Shown: one piece after another, positions 25,213 to 36,469 of the stretch
Layout of the letters: every line of letters begins with the position of its first letter
How positions within the stretch are numbered: position 1 is the stretch's first letter
NCBI GenBank assembly: GCA_028671895.1
Contig: CM053800.1
Span: 10,375,886 to 10,439,885 of the forward strand
DNA length: 64,000 nt
Direction: 5' to 3'
Origin: Oenanthe sinensis
Taxonomy: Eukaryota > Streptophyta > Magnoliopsida > Apiales > Apiaceae
Position numbers and translations under genes: made by a program
The notes under the pieces: model-generated
Database searches by the model: none
Told to the model about the DNA's origin: nothing
The model's input: only the letters and a program-made list of their open reading frames with translations

Positions 25213-26007
25213 GTAAAATTTACATAAGTTGTGAACGTTTTTGGACGTAATTCCTTATTTACTGATTTAAGCATTCGGGGTTATTCAATGCTTTTGTCTT
25301 CTCTGGATGTGCACACTTCCCGTCTACTGTAAATTCAATGTAAGCTGAAGCATTTTCATTACCTACTGATTCTTCGTCCTGACAAACTTGAAGCCAAGGG
25401 ATGACTATAAACCGATCTTAGATATACTGGCATCAGTCATCAATAGGCATCTAATGGAAGCGAAGCCTTCTGAGGACTGAATATCTGGCATTATTGGTTG
25501 TAATTGTAGCTGGTTTGTTACACATAGTGAATTGATTTAATTTAAATATATCAATACAAGTGGTGGTGTTGGGTGTTGAAAGACCTTTGTTGATTGTATT
25601 TTCCAAGAATACCTGTGCCATCATTAAATCCGCCTGAGTTTTCAAGCTCTATATAAACTCAAAATTAGAGCTTCATATTTGGACTCGTCAAACAAGAAGC
25701 GAACTTTAACTATGTAGAAAATTGGCTGCAATTACAACAAAAATTTGTTATATGATTCATTCTTATTAGAGTTATGTGCAAAACTCACACTAATAAGCCT
25801 GTTTTGTTACAACTGCATATCACAGAATTATAACCGCCAAGTCCAATAACATTTACTGAAAGGATATGAAATAGTGCAAATAGCACCTCTGGGGTATATC
25901 CCAAGACAATCTATAGTTCTCAGATCAATAATAGGCAAAAGCGATCGTAAAACAAAATTAAAGCCGCAGTTCTTGGAATCCAATTTCCCAATTTAGGAAT
26001 ACCACAA
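25213..26007. other. Convergent 3' regions of KTN80 and pyruvate kinase
   Basis: The two genes converge here, so the stretch should hold both 3' untranslated regions. No further gene is seen. Confidence 0.6.
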
Positions 26008-28229
26008 TTATTTCACCACACATATCTTAATGACAGAAGCAGATCCAATACGATGAAGTGCCACAATAGCATCACCAGGCTTGCACAGTCCTTTCTTTGT
26101 TGCCGACTTCAAAGCAGCTTGCAGTATCACGTCAGTTGATTCTGTATCAGTAGCTTTCGAAGACCCTTCTGCAAGAAGGGGGATTAAGCCCCTGTATATT
26201 AGGCTTTGCCTTGCTGGAGTCTCTGCACTGCAGATCCATTCAAATGAATCTGTTGTCAACTCTGGAACTACAACTGATAGGATTGGAACTGCTGGCCTGT
26301 ACTTAGCAACTAGTTTGGCAGTAGTCCCACCACGAGTCAGCACAACGATGAGTTTTGCATGTGATTTATTAGCTGTACGAACAGCTGAAGATGCAAGACT
26401 CTCCAGTGGGCTCATTGGCAGTGGAGTTGCTCTTATCATTTCCTTGAATATAGTCCTGTAGTCCAGTGACGACTCAGCTTCAATGCAAATTCGAGCCATG
26501 ATTTTTACAGCAGTCTCTGGATAGGTTCCAGCTGCACTCTCCCCACTCAGCATGACACAATCAGTGCCATCTAGGACTGCGTTGGCAACATCAGTAGCCT
26601 CAGCACGGGTTGGACGTGGAGACTTAATCATTGATTCAAGCATTTGAGTGGCAGTTACCACAGGCTTGCCAGCGAGATTGCACTTGTATATCATCATTTT
26701 CTGTGCCAAGAAGATCTTTTCAATTGGAATTTCCATCCCAAGGTCACCACGAGCAACCATGAATGAGTCCGTCTCACGCAAGATCTCATCAAAGTTGACA
26801 ACCCCCTCTTGATTCTCAACCTTTAACGATTAAAGCAATTATAAGCCACAGTGACCTTAGAAAGATAAAGCATACAGTCTTACTTGTGTCATAATATTTG
26901 GTGCAGCTAGTGAAATCAACTCCATGTAGGAAGCTCAAGTTTTGTTTTTCTAGGTGGATGAAAAAACAGGATCCACAAAAGACCATAGCAGGAAAACAAT
27001 ACAATGTTTCCGATAGAACTAACACCACATCAAATCTACATACTGAAAGGGAATGCATACCTTTGACATCAACTGTATATGTTTGGCATGAGGTCCAAGT
27101 AACTTACGAACATTAACAAGATCTGAACCCTTGCGAACGAAAGAGAGAGCAATCATATCAATGTTGTTAGGAACACCCCAATCCATAATATCTTCCTTGT
27201 CCTTCTCTGTGAGTGTGGGGAGATCTACCACAACACCAGGAAGATTCACATTCTTCCTCTCACCTAGCATAGCAGTATTTTCACAGCGGCATTTAACTGT
27301 TCCAGCAGCTGGATCACATGACAGCACAGTAAAGGTAATGGTGCCATCGGCACACAAGATAGTATTTCCAGGCTTGACGTCCACTGGCAATTTTTTGTAG
27401 CTCATGGAGATAGTTTTCTCATCACCCTTGATGCTGTAATCAGTGCTTATTGTGATTTCTTGTCCCTCCTTCAGTTGAATAGGTTTTTCGTCACGCAGAA
27501 AACCAGTACGAATCTCAGGACCCTACATAAGAAAGCTCAAAAAATTCAAACAAGCAGCCTTATAACAGTAAGCACACTTTCATTTTAGGTTTTCGACCTG
27601 CAGGTAATACTTCTCAAAGGGATGGGCCATGCGGCCCGTGCTTAAAACAAATTTAAACAGATCAAATGTTACAAGGGGGATCAAACACTATGATATGTGG
27701 CAGGTCAACAAAATAGCATTGGATTAAAATCAACAACATCAATTATAATCAGCCTGTTACTCACATCAGTTTAAATCTTTAAATAACAAGAGAATCAGAA
27801 GTAAATTCTAATTTCTTAGTTGGCTGCAAAATTATGTGTTCATATCCTGCTTCCCCATTACAATTCTTTGTGTAGTGATATACAAACATTCAATCCATCC
27901 AGAGTATCCAATCAAATGCATTCAATTATTCCTATAAATGGAAAGAAAAAAAAAGAACAAGCAAAACTGACCTTTGTATCGAGCATCACTGCACACATGA
28001 TCTCAGTATTTTGCATGCCAATCCTGAGATTCTTCAAGGTCTCCTGGTGGTACTCATGTGTCCCATGTGAGAAATTGAATCTCGCAACATTCATTCCTGC
28101 CCTTAAAAGCTTCTCAAGCATAGGTACAGATCGAGAAGCCGGACCAAGAGTGCACACAATTTTTGTCTTTGGAACACCACCATCATTCGGAATATCCTTC
28201 AAGATTCCTACAATATCAATGTTTGCCAT
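26008..28229 (-). CDS. Cytosolic pyruvate kinase
   Basis: Three exons, all in phase 0: 28229-27972, 27522-27061 and 26820-26008, giving 510 residues, the usual length of the plant cytosolic isozyme. It catalyses phosphoenolpyruvate + ADP to pyruvate + ATP, the last step of glycolysis. Seen directly: KTKIVCTLGPASR near residue 21, FNFSHG at 51-56 (phosphate and cation site), a central B domain in exon 2, MVARGDLGMEIP near 261 with the metal-binding region, and KPVVTATQMLESM after it. There is no transit peptide, which supports a cytosolic rather than plastid form. The C-terminal allosteric domain is complete, ending KICVVK. Confidence 0.97.
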
Positions 28230-28699
28230 TTCTCAAGTACCTCAACAGAAGCTTCTTGTAGTACAGATAATTAAACACCTATAAAGCAAATAACCCAAAT
28301 TAGAAAAATCAAATAGCAAGAAAGCTTATCAATCCACACACAACAATTACTTTTTTGAACTAAAAATCCCATCTTTATATTAAATGAAATCATATAAACA
28401 GTTCTAATCAAGTCCCCACTTCATGTCCAGATTCAAGAATTGTCACAAATTAAAAAAAAATGGTAAATCTGGGCTATGCTAATAAAACTACTCAGGAATT
28501 GGTACATTAGTCCATAAAACAAAAGGGGTGATATCTATAAAGCAGATCTTACAAACAACAAGCTGCAAATACAAGACTTTGGGATCATATATGTACATAT
28601 AAATCAAACACAAGGAATAAAATATGTTAGATCATGAGTTGAAACTAGTTTACAAGTTGACTAACCAGCACTAAGAAGGCAGAAAAAAGAACCCTACTA

Positions 28700-28800
28700 G
28701 TGGTTCTTGAAACAGATGCTTACTTGAAACTTTGAGCAAGTGACCTTCTTCTCCTTTGCTGCTGCTGCTTTAATAGTAGTATAATATAGCATATACTACA
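28700..28800 (-). promoter_or_regulatory. Probable pyruvate kinase leader exon and TATA box
   Basis: On the minus strand a TATA-like GCTATATTATAC (about 28793-28782) precedes a GCAGCAGCAGC-rich leader with a GTAAGC donor near 28724. The acceptor before the coding exon would be near 28257. This suggests a leader intron. Confidence 0.4.
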
Positions 28801-29027
28801 AAATTCCAAAATGTATACTTAGTAAATTTATAATCTTTTTATCTCTGTATATCTACAGTTGAGCTGTTGCAGTAGCATTTACTCTAATTATTGTTTATCA
28901 GTCATAACATATGTATGCACGTGGAATGTATCTGTTGTGAGTGAGAGAGACTGTTGTAAAGTATCTAGGGTCCCACATACATCCCAGTGGGTCACCACTC
29001 ACCATTTTATTAATCCATTTGCCTCTT
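28801..29027. other. Pyruvate kinase upstream region
   Basis: Probable promoter DNA for the minus-strand pyruvate kinase gene. No motif is strong enough to list. Confidence 0.4.
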
Positions 29028-29278
29028 CTCGGTCCCAATTCAAGTGTCTTGTTTGACTTTTAGATGTCAATTTGACTAAATTTTGACTGAAAATTATATA
29101 TATAATATATTTATAAAAAATTAAAAAAATAATATCATTAGAAAATATATTATATCTACTTTAAAATATAACTTTTAATTTTCAAAAATTGTAAAAGAAT
29201 AATCTTTAATTTTTGGTCAAAATTTGACAAATTGGCCACAAAAAATCGAACAAAACACTTGAATTAGGACACAAGGAG
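29028..29278. mobile_element. Stowaway/mariner-like MITE with long terminal inverted repeats
   Basis: The left end CTCGGTCCCAATTCAAGTG and right end CACTTGAATTAGGACACAAG, continuing to GGAG, are inverted copies of each other. Inverted similarity continues inward (TTGACTAAATTTTGAC against GTCAAAATTTGACAAA). TA follows the right end. There is no coding sequence. Confidence 0.75.
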
Positions 29279-29969
29279 TAATTTTGCTAGTAGGTCGACA
29301 CACTAATTTTATAATTACATAATTGTATGTAGTAACTTTCAATCATAAATTTTGATTATTTCTGAAAAATATATATTTTAAAATTTTAAAATTGCACAAC
29401 TGCTAAAAACGAATTAATTAGGTTATGAGAACTCTTGTTAGCCTTGAGTAGCTTTGGTTATTTGAGGAAATGAGTGGTTAACCAACATGCAACTCCAAGA
29501 GATGGAGGGGGCAATAAACTTAAATGCTGTCCAAATACATGTAATAATAATAGACTAATTGCATGATTGGCTTAAAGGTATATTCCAAGTTCAGTTTCTT
29601 AAAATGCCCCCTTAAAGCATATGCCTTGCCATTTGCTCCAAAGGTCACTCAGGTCTTGAGAGGCAAGTATCATCTACAATTTAAGTGAAAACATTTAAAA
29701 CATCTGGTCGTGTCTTATGAGTAGACCCCCCCCCCCCCCCCCCCACCCAACCCCAATGCTCACCAAGTCTAAACAAAGATATGCATGCAACAGGTCACAC
29801 CAAGGTCATCACAGATGAGGGAAATTACTAGTACTACTGGTAGGATGCTCTCAGCTAGTACAATGTCAATTGGAAAAACCAACAAATTTTCTTTTTGTAC
29901 AAATGATACGTTGGGAAAGGTAGAAGCTCTAGATGAGAGAAATTAAACAACTCATGAAGGACCATATTA
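29279..29969. other. Intergenic DNA with a poly-C run
   Basis: No gene is seen. A run of about 19 C lies at 29727-29745, a likely length-variable tract. The right end should contain the 3' untranslated region of the WDR26-type gene. Confidence 0.6.
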
Positions 29970-31358
29970 TTATGTTCTTCCGTTGGGTTGATATTGAACT
30001 TTCCCGTTGTAATGATTAGTACCTTTGCACTTCAGATTATCAATCCCCCATATTCGGATTGTACGATCATCACTTGCAGAAGCCAACATGTGAGGGTTCG
30101 TAGGATGCCAACTGACAGAATTAACTGTTCCAGAGTGACCTGGAAGCTTTGCCAGGAGCTCTCCTGTGCCTCTGTGCCAGATATATACCTGAAAAGGAAG
30201 ATTTAATAAAATCCTTCTTTCTTGAGAAATATGTACAAACTCTTTTCCTACTAATCAAGTTATAATTATCAAAATAATCATAACTCATAAGCATAGGGAA
30301 AAGAAAAATTATATAATTAAATGATATAAATTCACCTGAGAATCCTCACTCCCACTGGCAAAAATGCTTGTTCAAACCCTCCGAAACATGATCCTACAAG
30401 GAATCGGGTACGTTTATGACCTTTAAACTTGGACACCATCTTCGGGGCTCCAGTTATGCACCAGAGATGGATTTCTTGATTCGCAATATTAACGAGCAAA
30501 AACTTGTTGTCTTTCGATAGTGAGAATGAAGTAATTATCTGGTCTTCTTCTATCATTCTCTCACATCTTGATTCCCTGTTAAACAGGAGTAATGTATTGC
30601 CTCCACAAATACTTATAATTATCTTTCCATCGCTTGTAACTGACATGTCTGATATATTTTCGGTGCGCTGTCCTTTCCAACACTCGACCATATGTCCATT
30701 CAAATCCCACAAGCAAATGCTCTTGTCAGACATACCGGAGATAATCCCATCACCATCAGCCAACCATCCACAGGATATTAGGCCAACACCAGCCTTTTCA
30801 TAGACATGGAGACATTCACCAGAACTAACATCCCAGCGTCTCACAGCCTCCTCCGCTCCACATGTTAAGAGTTGAGAGTCATCAGGTCTCCATGATATAA
30901 TGGAAACTGACCCTTGATGGCCTGATAAGATATGCTTTAAAATCAGTTGACCATCCTCTTTGACCTGAAAAGTACTAGCTCAGTATAATGGAATAAGGAG
31001 CGAAAAATAAGCAAGAAGACAAGAGATCAAGTTAATTACTACATCATTTGATAGAATCTCACAGAGGAGAAGCAATTCTAAATTGTCATGGAGGAACAGG
31101 TCCTTAAGTGTGTATTTGGGAAAGTAAAAGTAAAATATTTAAAGTTTTAATAATGAAGAGATTTGGAAACTATGTATTTAGAAAATTTGCACTACATAAT
31201 TTTCTTTTATGAAACTTTACCGCATTCAAGTACTGTCTATTAGTACTTGTTTAATTCTAAGATGAATGCTCCCATGATATGAATACATATACATATACAT
31301 ACACATAGAGAGAGATAGAGAGACAGAGAGACAGAGAGACAGAGAGACAGAGAGACAC

Positions 31359-31395
<37 letters not shown>

Positions 31396-33647
31396 AAACA
31401 ATTGTCACATGCTATGTTCATGCTTATCTGAGAAGATCAAGGGCTGCATATAAATAATTTCAAAGCATTGTGAATTTTTAAATTAGTTTCAAAATCAAAA
31501 GTCCATTTTTCAATCACATTTTCAGGTAGACCAGAGACATCATGCTTGGCACTGGTTGTGGTAGTAGCAGTGGCAAGTAAGTCTAGTCAATCGATGTTCT
31601 CAAACAGTGACCCAAGATAAAAGTTGAACTGTCAAACATGAGGCAGACAGTTTTTTCACTCTTTCTCGAAGCAGGTAACTCGTTCTCCTAGATTAATCCT
31701 GTTCCTCTAATATATTTTTCACTGATCCATCATATTGCCCCTATCGTTCCCCCCTTGACTGAACATGGATAATCCAACTTTCAATCTCGACAAATCCTAC
31801 TCAGCGACATCCTTCACAAAAAATAACTCGTAAACACATCAACCAAATAGCATTCTTTACACTAAGTATTAACATCTCCTTAAAGGTTTACAAAGTCTAC
31901 ACTGGTACCTTTTAACATTTTAGCACCAAAACACAATAAATACATGTTGAAAGTTGAAACTTACATTCATACGAAGGGGATGCAAATATAAAACTTGCAT
32001 CAAGTGAAATGTGGGGATCTCAAAGAATGTGTACATATATCTACCTTCATCTAGAGATATGAGCACACACTCACACACTATGAATGAATTCCTATCAACA
32101 ATCAAAAGAATTATCAAGAACCAGAATGCATCTACCATAAATGCTACAACCACAATTTATTAATCAGAGGTCAGGATTTTATGTCTAATAATATAGGTTT
32201 ATGATATATATATCTACCTGCACTCTGGAGATGGACACACATGTACCAAATATTAGCAAAGAGATCCTTGCCTAACCTAAAGAATTATCGAAAACCAGTG
32301 AGTACGGTAAGTACCTCCCATACAGAAGCAGTCTGATCTTTGGAGGAAGATGCCAAATATTTGCCATTATGAGAAAACTGCAGAAACCACACTTCATCCT
32401 TGTGTTCCTGCAATATCTGATCCAATAAAATGATCAATTCAAACTAGAAACTTAACCATTATAAAAATCATTATATTGAAAGCTATAATGGTTGTGTAAC
32501 ATCATACAAGGTTAATAAATCATCGGGATAAAGTTTACTTCACAGAGTGAACACTACGAAGATGTATACTTAATAATAGACAGCATCTTTAGTTGATAGA
32601 ATCACAACACTTAATGACAAAATTGCAGCCCATTTGTGATGTATGGCATTATTGCAGGACAAACCTGACTAAAGATGATAAAACTATAAGTATATAATCA
32701 ATGTAGTTTGTTATTTGTGTACTAATACTAACTAGGGCGGCGGATCTGGTTTCGAATCTAGCTAAAATGTCATTGGATTAAGATATCGCAACACAGCAAC
32801 CAGGTTCCACTCTGCAGCAAAACAACACACACTAAAACAATATAAATACAATTCCAACCTGTAACGTCTTGGAAGGAATGTGATATTTTCCGCACTGATG
32901 GTCTGAATACAGTGACAGATCACTGTTCAGAGTATTGTGAAACACACAAGCATCTCTTTGCACATCAAGAGCTTGTTCAACTAAATGCTCTAACCTTCTT
33001 TCAGGAATCATGATAGATGCAGGAAGCAAATTCTGCAATTTCTCTAATAAGCTTGCTCTTGAGATTGCAATAGCAGTGTCCTGATCAGAAAGTTCAAGGG
33101 CCAAAAACTGGGAAGAGTTTATAATATAGGCTGAAAGTTCATGAACTAGGCCACCATTGATAGATAGGGGAACAATTTCATTTCTCAAAGTAAGTAGCGC
33201 GTCCATGAATTTTCCTTCCCTCAAAAGATCCATGAACTTCTGTTCCAATAATATAAAAGAGGCCGATTTAAAAATGAATTCTTCTGTAAGACCAATATCA
33301 TGCAATGTGGCAAGACCTTCGTCCCATTTTCCATCTACTATATGCTGCATAAACAAGGCTACTGCTGATGAACGCAACGGTAAGCCTGATTCTTCTTCTA
33401 GAATGGTTGCCGTCTTACTATAACCAAGAGAAAAGAGTGCCCTATTAATTATCTTCACGAATTCATGCTTCTTGATTATTCCTTTCAGACCAACTGTTTC
33501 GTCATCTCTTTTGAAAGAAAATGGCCTTGCCATTGAGTCCCTCGAAGAGCTTGATGCTGTCAGTTTATGAAGTGTGTCCTCCTTTGAAACACTCAGGGGA
33601 CCTTTCAAATGCTTCAAGGGTGGTTCATTATCTTCTATCACTCCCAT
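29970..33647 (-). CDS. WDR26: WDR26 homolog (LisH-CTLH-WD40), one base missing in exon 3
   Basis: Exons: 33647-32859, 32416-32315, 30964-30336 and 30188-29970. LisH is at about residues 58-93, CTLH follows to about 155, and WD40 repeats fill exons 2-4 (HKDEVWFLQFSHNGKYLASS; GHSGTVNSVSWHPTNPHMLA). WDR26 is a subunit of the CTLH/GID ubiquitin ligase; plant homologs bind RanBPM-type partners. Exon 3 is 629 bases, one short of a multiple of three. In the A-run at 30360-30364 the frame shifts from the family pattern just before the exon end, so the listed strand reads into TGA at the splice junction. With the base present the protein would be about 579 residues, near the Arabidopsis length. Either a recent mutation or a homopolymer sequencing error. 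Confidence 0.93.
31275..31395. repeat. GA-rich microsatellite in WDR26 intron 2
   Basis: Mixed ACATAT, AGAGAC and (AG)n tracts. It accounts for a Ser/Leu-rich open frame on the minus strand that is not a gene. Confidence 0.9.
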
Positions 33648-34674
33648 GAAATGTATTACTCAGCCCATGTATGTTCAGCAAACAAGCCTGTCAAGAGCAC
33701 GATTATTAATACAAAAAACACGACAACGGATGATAAAATAGGAACACTAACCGAAGGCATAAATGAAAATGCACTTATACTAACCAAGTCTTCTAACTTA
33801 ATTATAATAACCTCAATAGCGGCATCTTGAAAACAGATTATATCAAGCTAGCCACTCATACTCGGCTCTAATCCTTCTAAAAAGGCAAGCTTGGATTTGA
33901 CATGGGCCCTTACTTACCCAAATGCTCTTACCAGTAAAAGCCAGCTCACAATGCTACTGATATCCAAACAATATATCAGCATTGACAAGAATAAATTCAA
34001 TTTTCTAGTATTTCCCAGGTGATGAATTTGGCAACTAGTTCTTAATCATTTACGAGAAACGCCAAACATATTACTCCAATTGTGCTTATCTTTGCTTTAA
34101 ATTAGAGTGAATATAAAAAAGCATTGTATTATATAACACAAACAGACAAAAGGGTTGATTCACAATTGTAACTTAAGTACAAGTAAACTTAAACAAGTCC
34201 AAACAGATCCAACCAATCCCCATTCCTTACATAATCACAGATACATACATAAGGACAGGATAATTGATGTTAGATGATCGAGATCAATTAACAGAAATCA
34301 TGAGATATAGATACAGTGATTGAGTATCTCAAAGTTGCAAGCTTTATAGTTAAGAAATCAAAGGGAAAGAAGCACACCCCAAGAAGCAAAAGAGAGAAAC
34401 ACCAAACCCCAGAAAAGTGCCCAAACTTATGTAACTTATGTATGTACTAGTACTAGTGCCTCTAAAATTATGGTATCTGCAATTTTCTTATATATGCAAT
34501 TAATGTACAAATTTCTTGATAATTTTTAGTTTTTTTTTGTCATTTCATTTATATTTATAACTGCATAATGTTTCATATTGCAAATTTTTATTATATATGG
34601 CAAATTTTCAAAAATTGATTTTAATTAAATTGGACTTCTAGCTTCCCGGTTGTAATGTTAAAAATAATTATTTA
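33648..34674. other. WDR26 5' leader and upstream DNA
   Basis: The region should hold the 5' untranslated leader, perhaps with an intron, and the promoter of the minus-strand WDR26 gene. A CA/GA-rich leader-like stretch lies at 34370-34430. No other gene is seen. Confidence 0.45.
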
Positions 34675-34679
34675 TCTTC

Positions 34680-35942
34680 TGTTAGAAATGAGCGGTGGAA
34701 ACTTGTACAAGGGGATGAATGTATATGTTGAAACCATTTTTGATTTTTCTTTGATGAATTGATTCTCTATAATAATGTGTAGCTTAGTTTATGTGTATGA
34801 ATGTTTGAGCAATGAGTGCGGAAATAATACTTGTAAACATACAAACAAATCTAACTTTCAATCTAATGTTATATTATAGAATTGAATTTGCTACAATCTG
34901 AGTTTTAAGTATGAATCTCAGCTTCTTGTTCTTCAAAGAGAAACAAGGTTTGAAAACTATTCAACACGTTAACTTGTGAAGCTGTGCATTCTGCTATATA
35001 GACAACATGTCTTTGGTTGCACATGCTTTCACAGTCAGTTAAACTATAACTAGAAATAGACAAAAAAAAACTTTACATTGTACACAATCTATTTCTAGCT
35101 AAATTCTATGATTTGACAGTCCATGCCATTTGCTCCTTATCTTCTGTCTTTGCTTGTTCTTCTTTCAAGTTCCATTGTAAACTTGCCATTATCTTCACAG
35201 GTTTGACTGATCCTAATCATGACAATGCTGCAATTTCGTGTCTTGTTGTTCTGCACATCTCCTTGATTTTAGCCCATATGAATCAGTCAAATACTCTCAT
35301 GAAAATAATTCGAGAAGTCATGATTTAGACTTCTCGATCGACTACTCTTCGAGACTTATTGATTGCATATCATTTAGATACTTCTTGATTGATCTAGACT
35401 TCTCGAACAGATTAAGTTTTAATGACTTATCGATCAGACTAGACTTCTCGGATAGTTCACTATTACCGACTTCTCGATTAGTCTCATTCCTTAGACTTCT
35501 CGACTACTTCAATTTGTTAACTTCTCGATGTATTGATTTCTAGACTTCTCGAATGGCTGAAATACTTTGACTTCTCGAATACACATATATTACTTAGCCA
35601 TTTGGAGACTTCTCTATCAGTTTCAATCTAACTTCTCTATCAGTTTCACAACTCACTTCTCGACTAGGATGACTTCTCGATTGATCATTTGTCTTAGAAT
35701 TTTCATACTGCATTCTTTATTTGATGAGGTTTTCTGTTTCCTGATGCATGATCCAATTTGAATCTTCTACTAGACTTTATTTTTGACCTTTAATTACAAA
35801 ATTGAATTGCAGTAGAAACAGATTTCTAGCTGCAAATGTACATTAAAATGTCTAAGTCACAATCCTATACAAGATATGCTAGTTGTGTTACAACATGACA
35901 AATAAATACAATTAAGTATAGTAGACTTGATTTGATCCAACA
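34680..35942 (-). mobile_element. Solo LTR (Copia type) with perfect target duplication
   Basis: The 1263-bp unit starts TGTTAGAAATG and ends GATCCAACA. TCTTC flanks it on both sides (34675-34679 and 35943-35947), proving one insertion event. No internal coding region remains, as after recombination between two LTRs. Minus orientation is inferred from a stretch near 34710 (TACAAGGGGATGAATGTATA) that resembles the inner LTR end of the Copia element at 1150. It is a different family from the other two Copia elements here. Confidence 0.9.
35318..35690. repeat. Cluster of ACTTCTCGA motifs inside the solo LTR
   Basis: Nine exact and at least three near copies of ACTTCTCGA lie within about 370 bases at irregular spacing. 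Three of them extend to TTCTCGAA, which fits the heat-shock element core TTCnnGAA. Confidence 0.88.
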
Positions 35943-36469
35943 TCTTCCCTTTTATTAGTATAATTTACCTATTAATTTTGTCTCATACAGTATTAACAGT
36001 ATTAAATTAGTTAAAAAATTTGGGTGTTGAGTTGTATTTCTTAAAAGAAAAGGAATTGACAATTTTGAAATGTTGGAAAACTATAAAAACTTTTTCTTTA
36101 ATAAAAAATGAATGCTGGCCGGGCTTAAGAGTGAAGTTGCATATGGGGTTGTCTATCCAGCTCTCTCTTGTGTATTTATACCAACTCTTGCAAGTTGAAG
36201 TGTAAATTTGATTACATTGATGTCAAACAGACAACACATGGGACCAATCAGTACTGTTATGTTCAATTTTACCAAGTAAATACCTTGCAGCTACATTGCA
36301 TGTAGCAATAGTGTACATAATACATTTGCATACAACAGTTTTGTGATGCACATATCAATATATCATTGCCAACTAGCAAACTATATAAAGAAGAAGATCA
36401 AATTGGTAGAATATATATTATGAATAAACAGTAATTTAGACATTATGGTAACAAAAACATCTAATCCTG

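Noticed and set aside
26081..26461. 126-codon plus-strand frame
   Set aside because: It lies opposite the third pyruvate kinase exon and has no family resemblance; a shadow.
27820..28284. 154-codon plus-strand frame
   Set aside because: Opposite pyruvate kinase exon 1; a shadow.
31226..31408. Ser/Leu/Cys repeat protein on the minus strand
   Set aside because: Translation of a GA microsatellite inside a WDR26 intron.
35238..35543. 101-codon plus-strand frame rich in Asp, Phe, Ser and Leu
   Set aside because: Produced by the ACTTCTCGA repeats of the solo LTR.
35318..35690. CRISPR-like array
   Set aside because: Repeats are only 9-12 bases, imperfect and irregularly spaced, inside an LTR of a plant genome.
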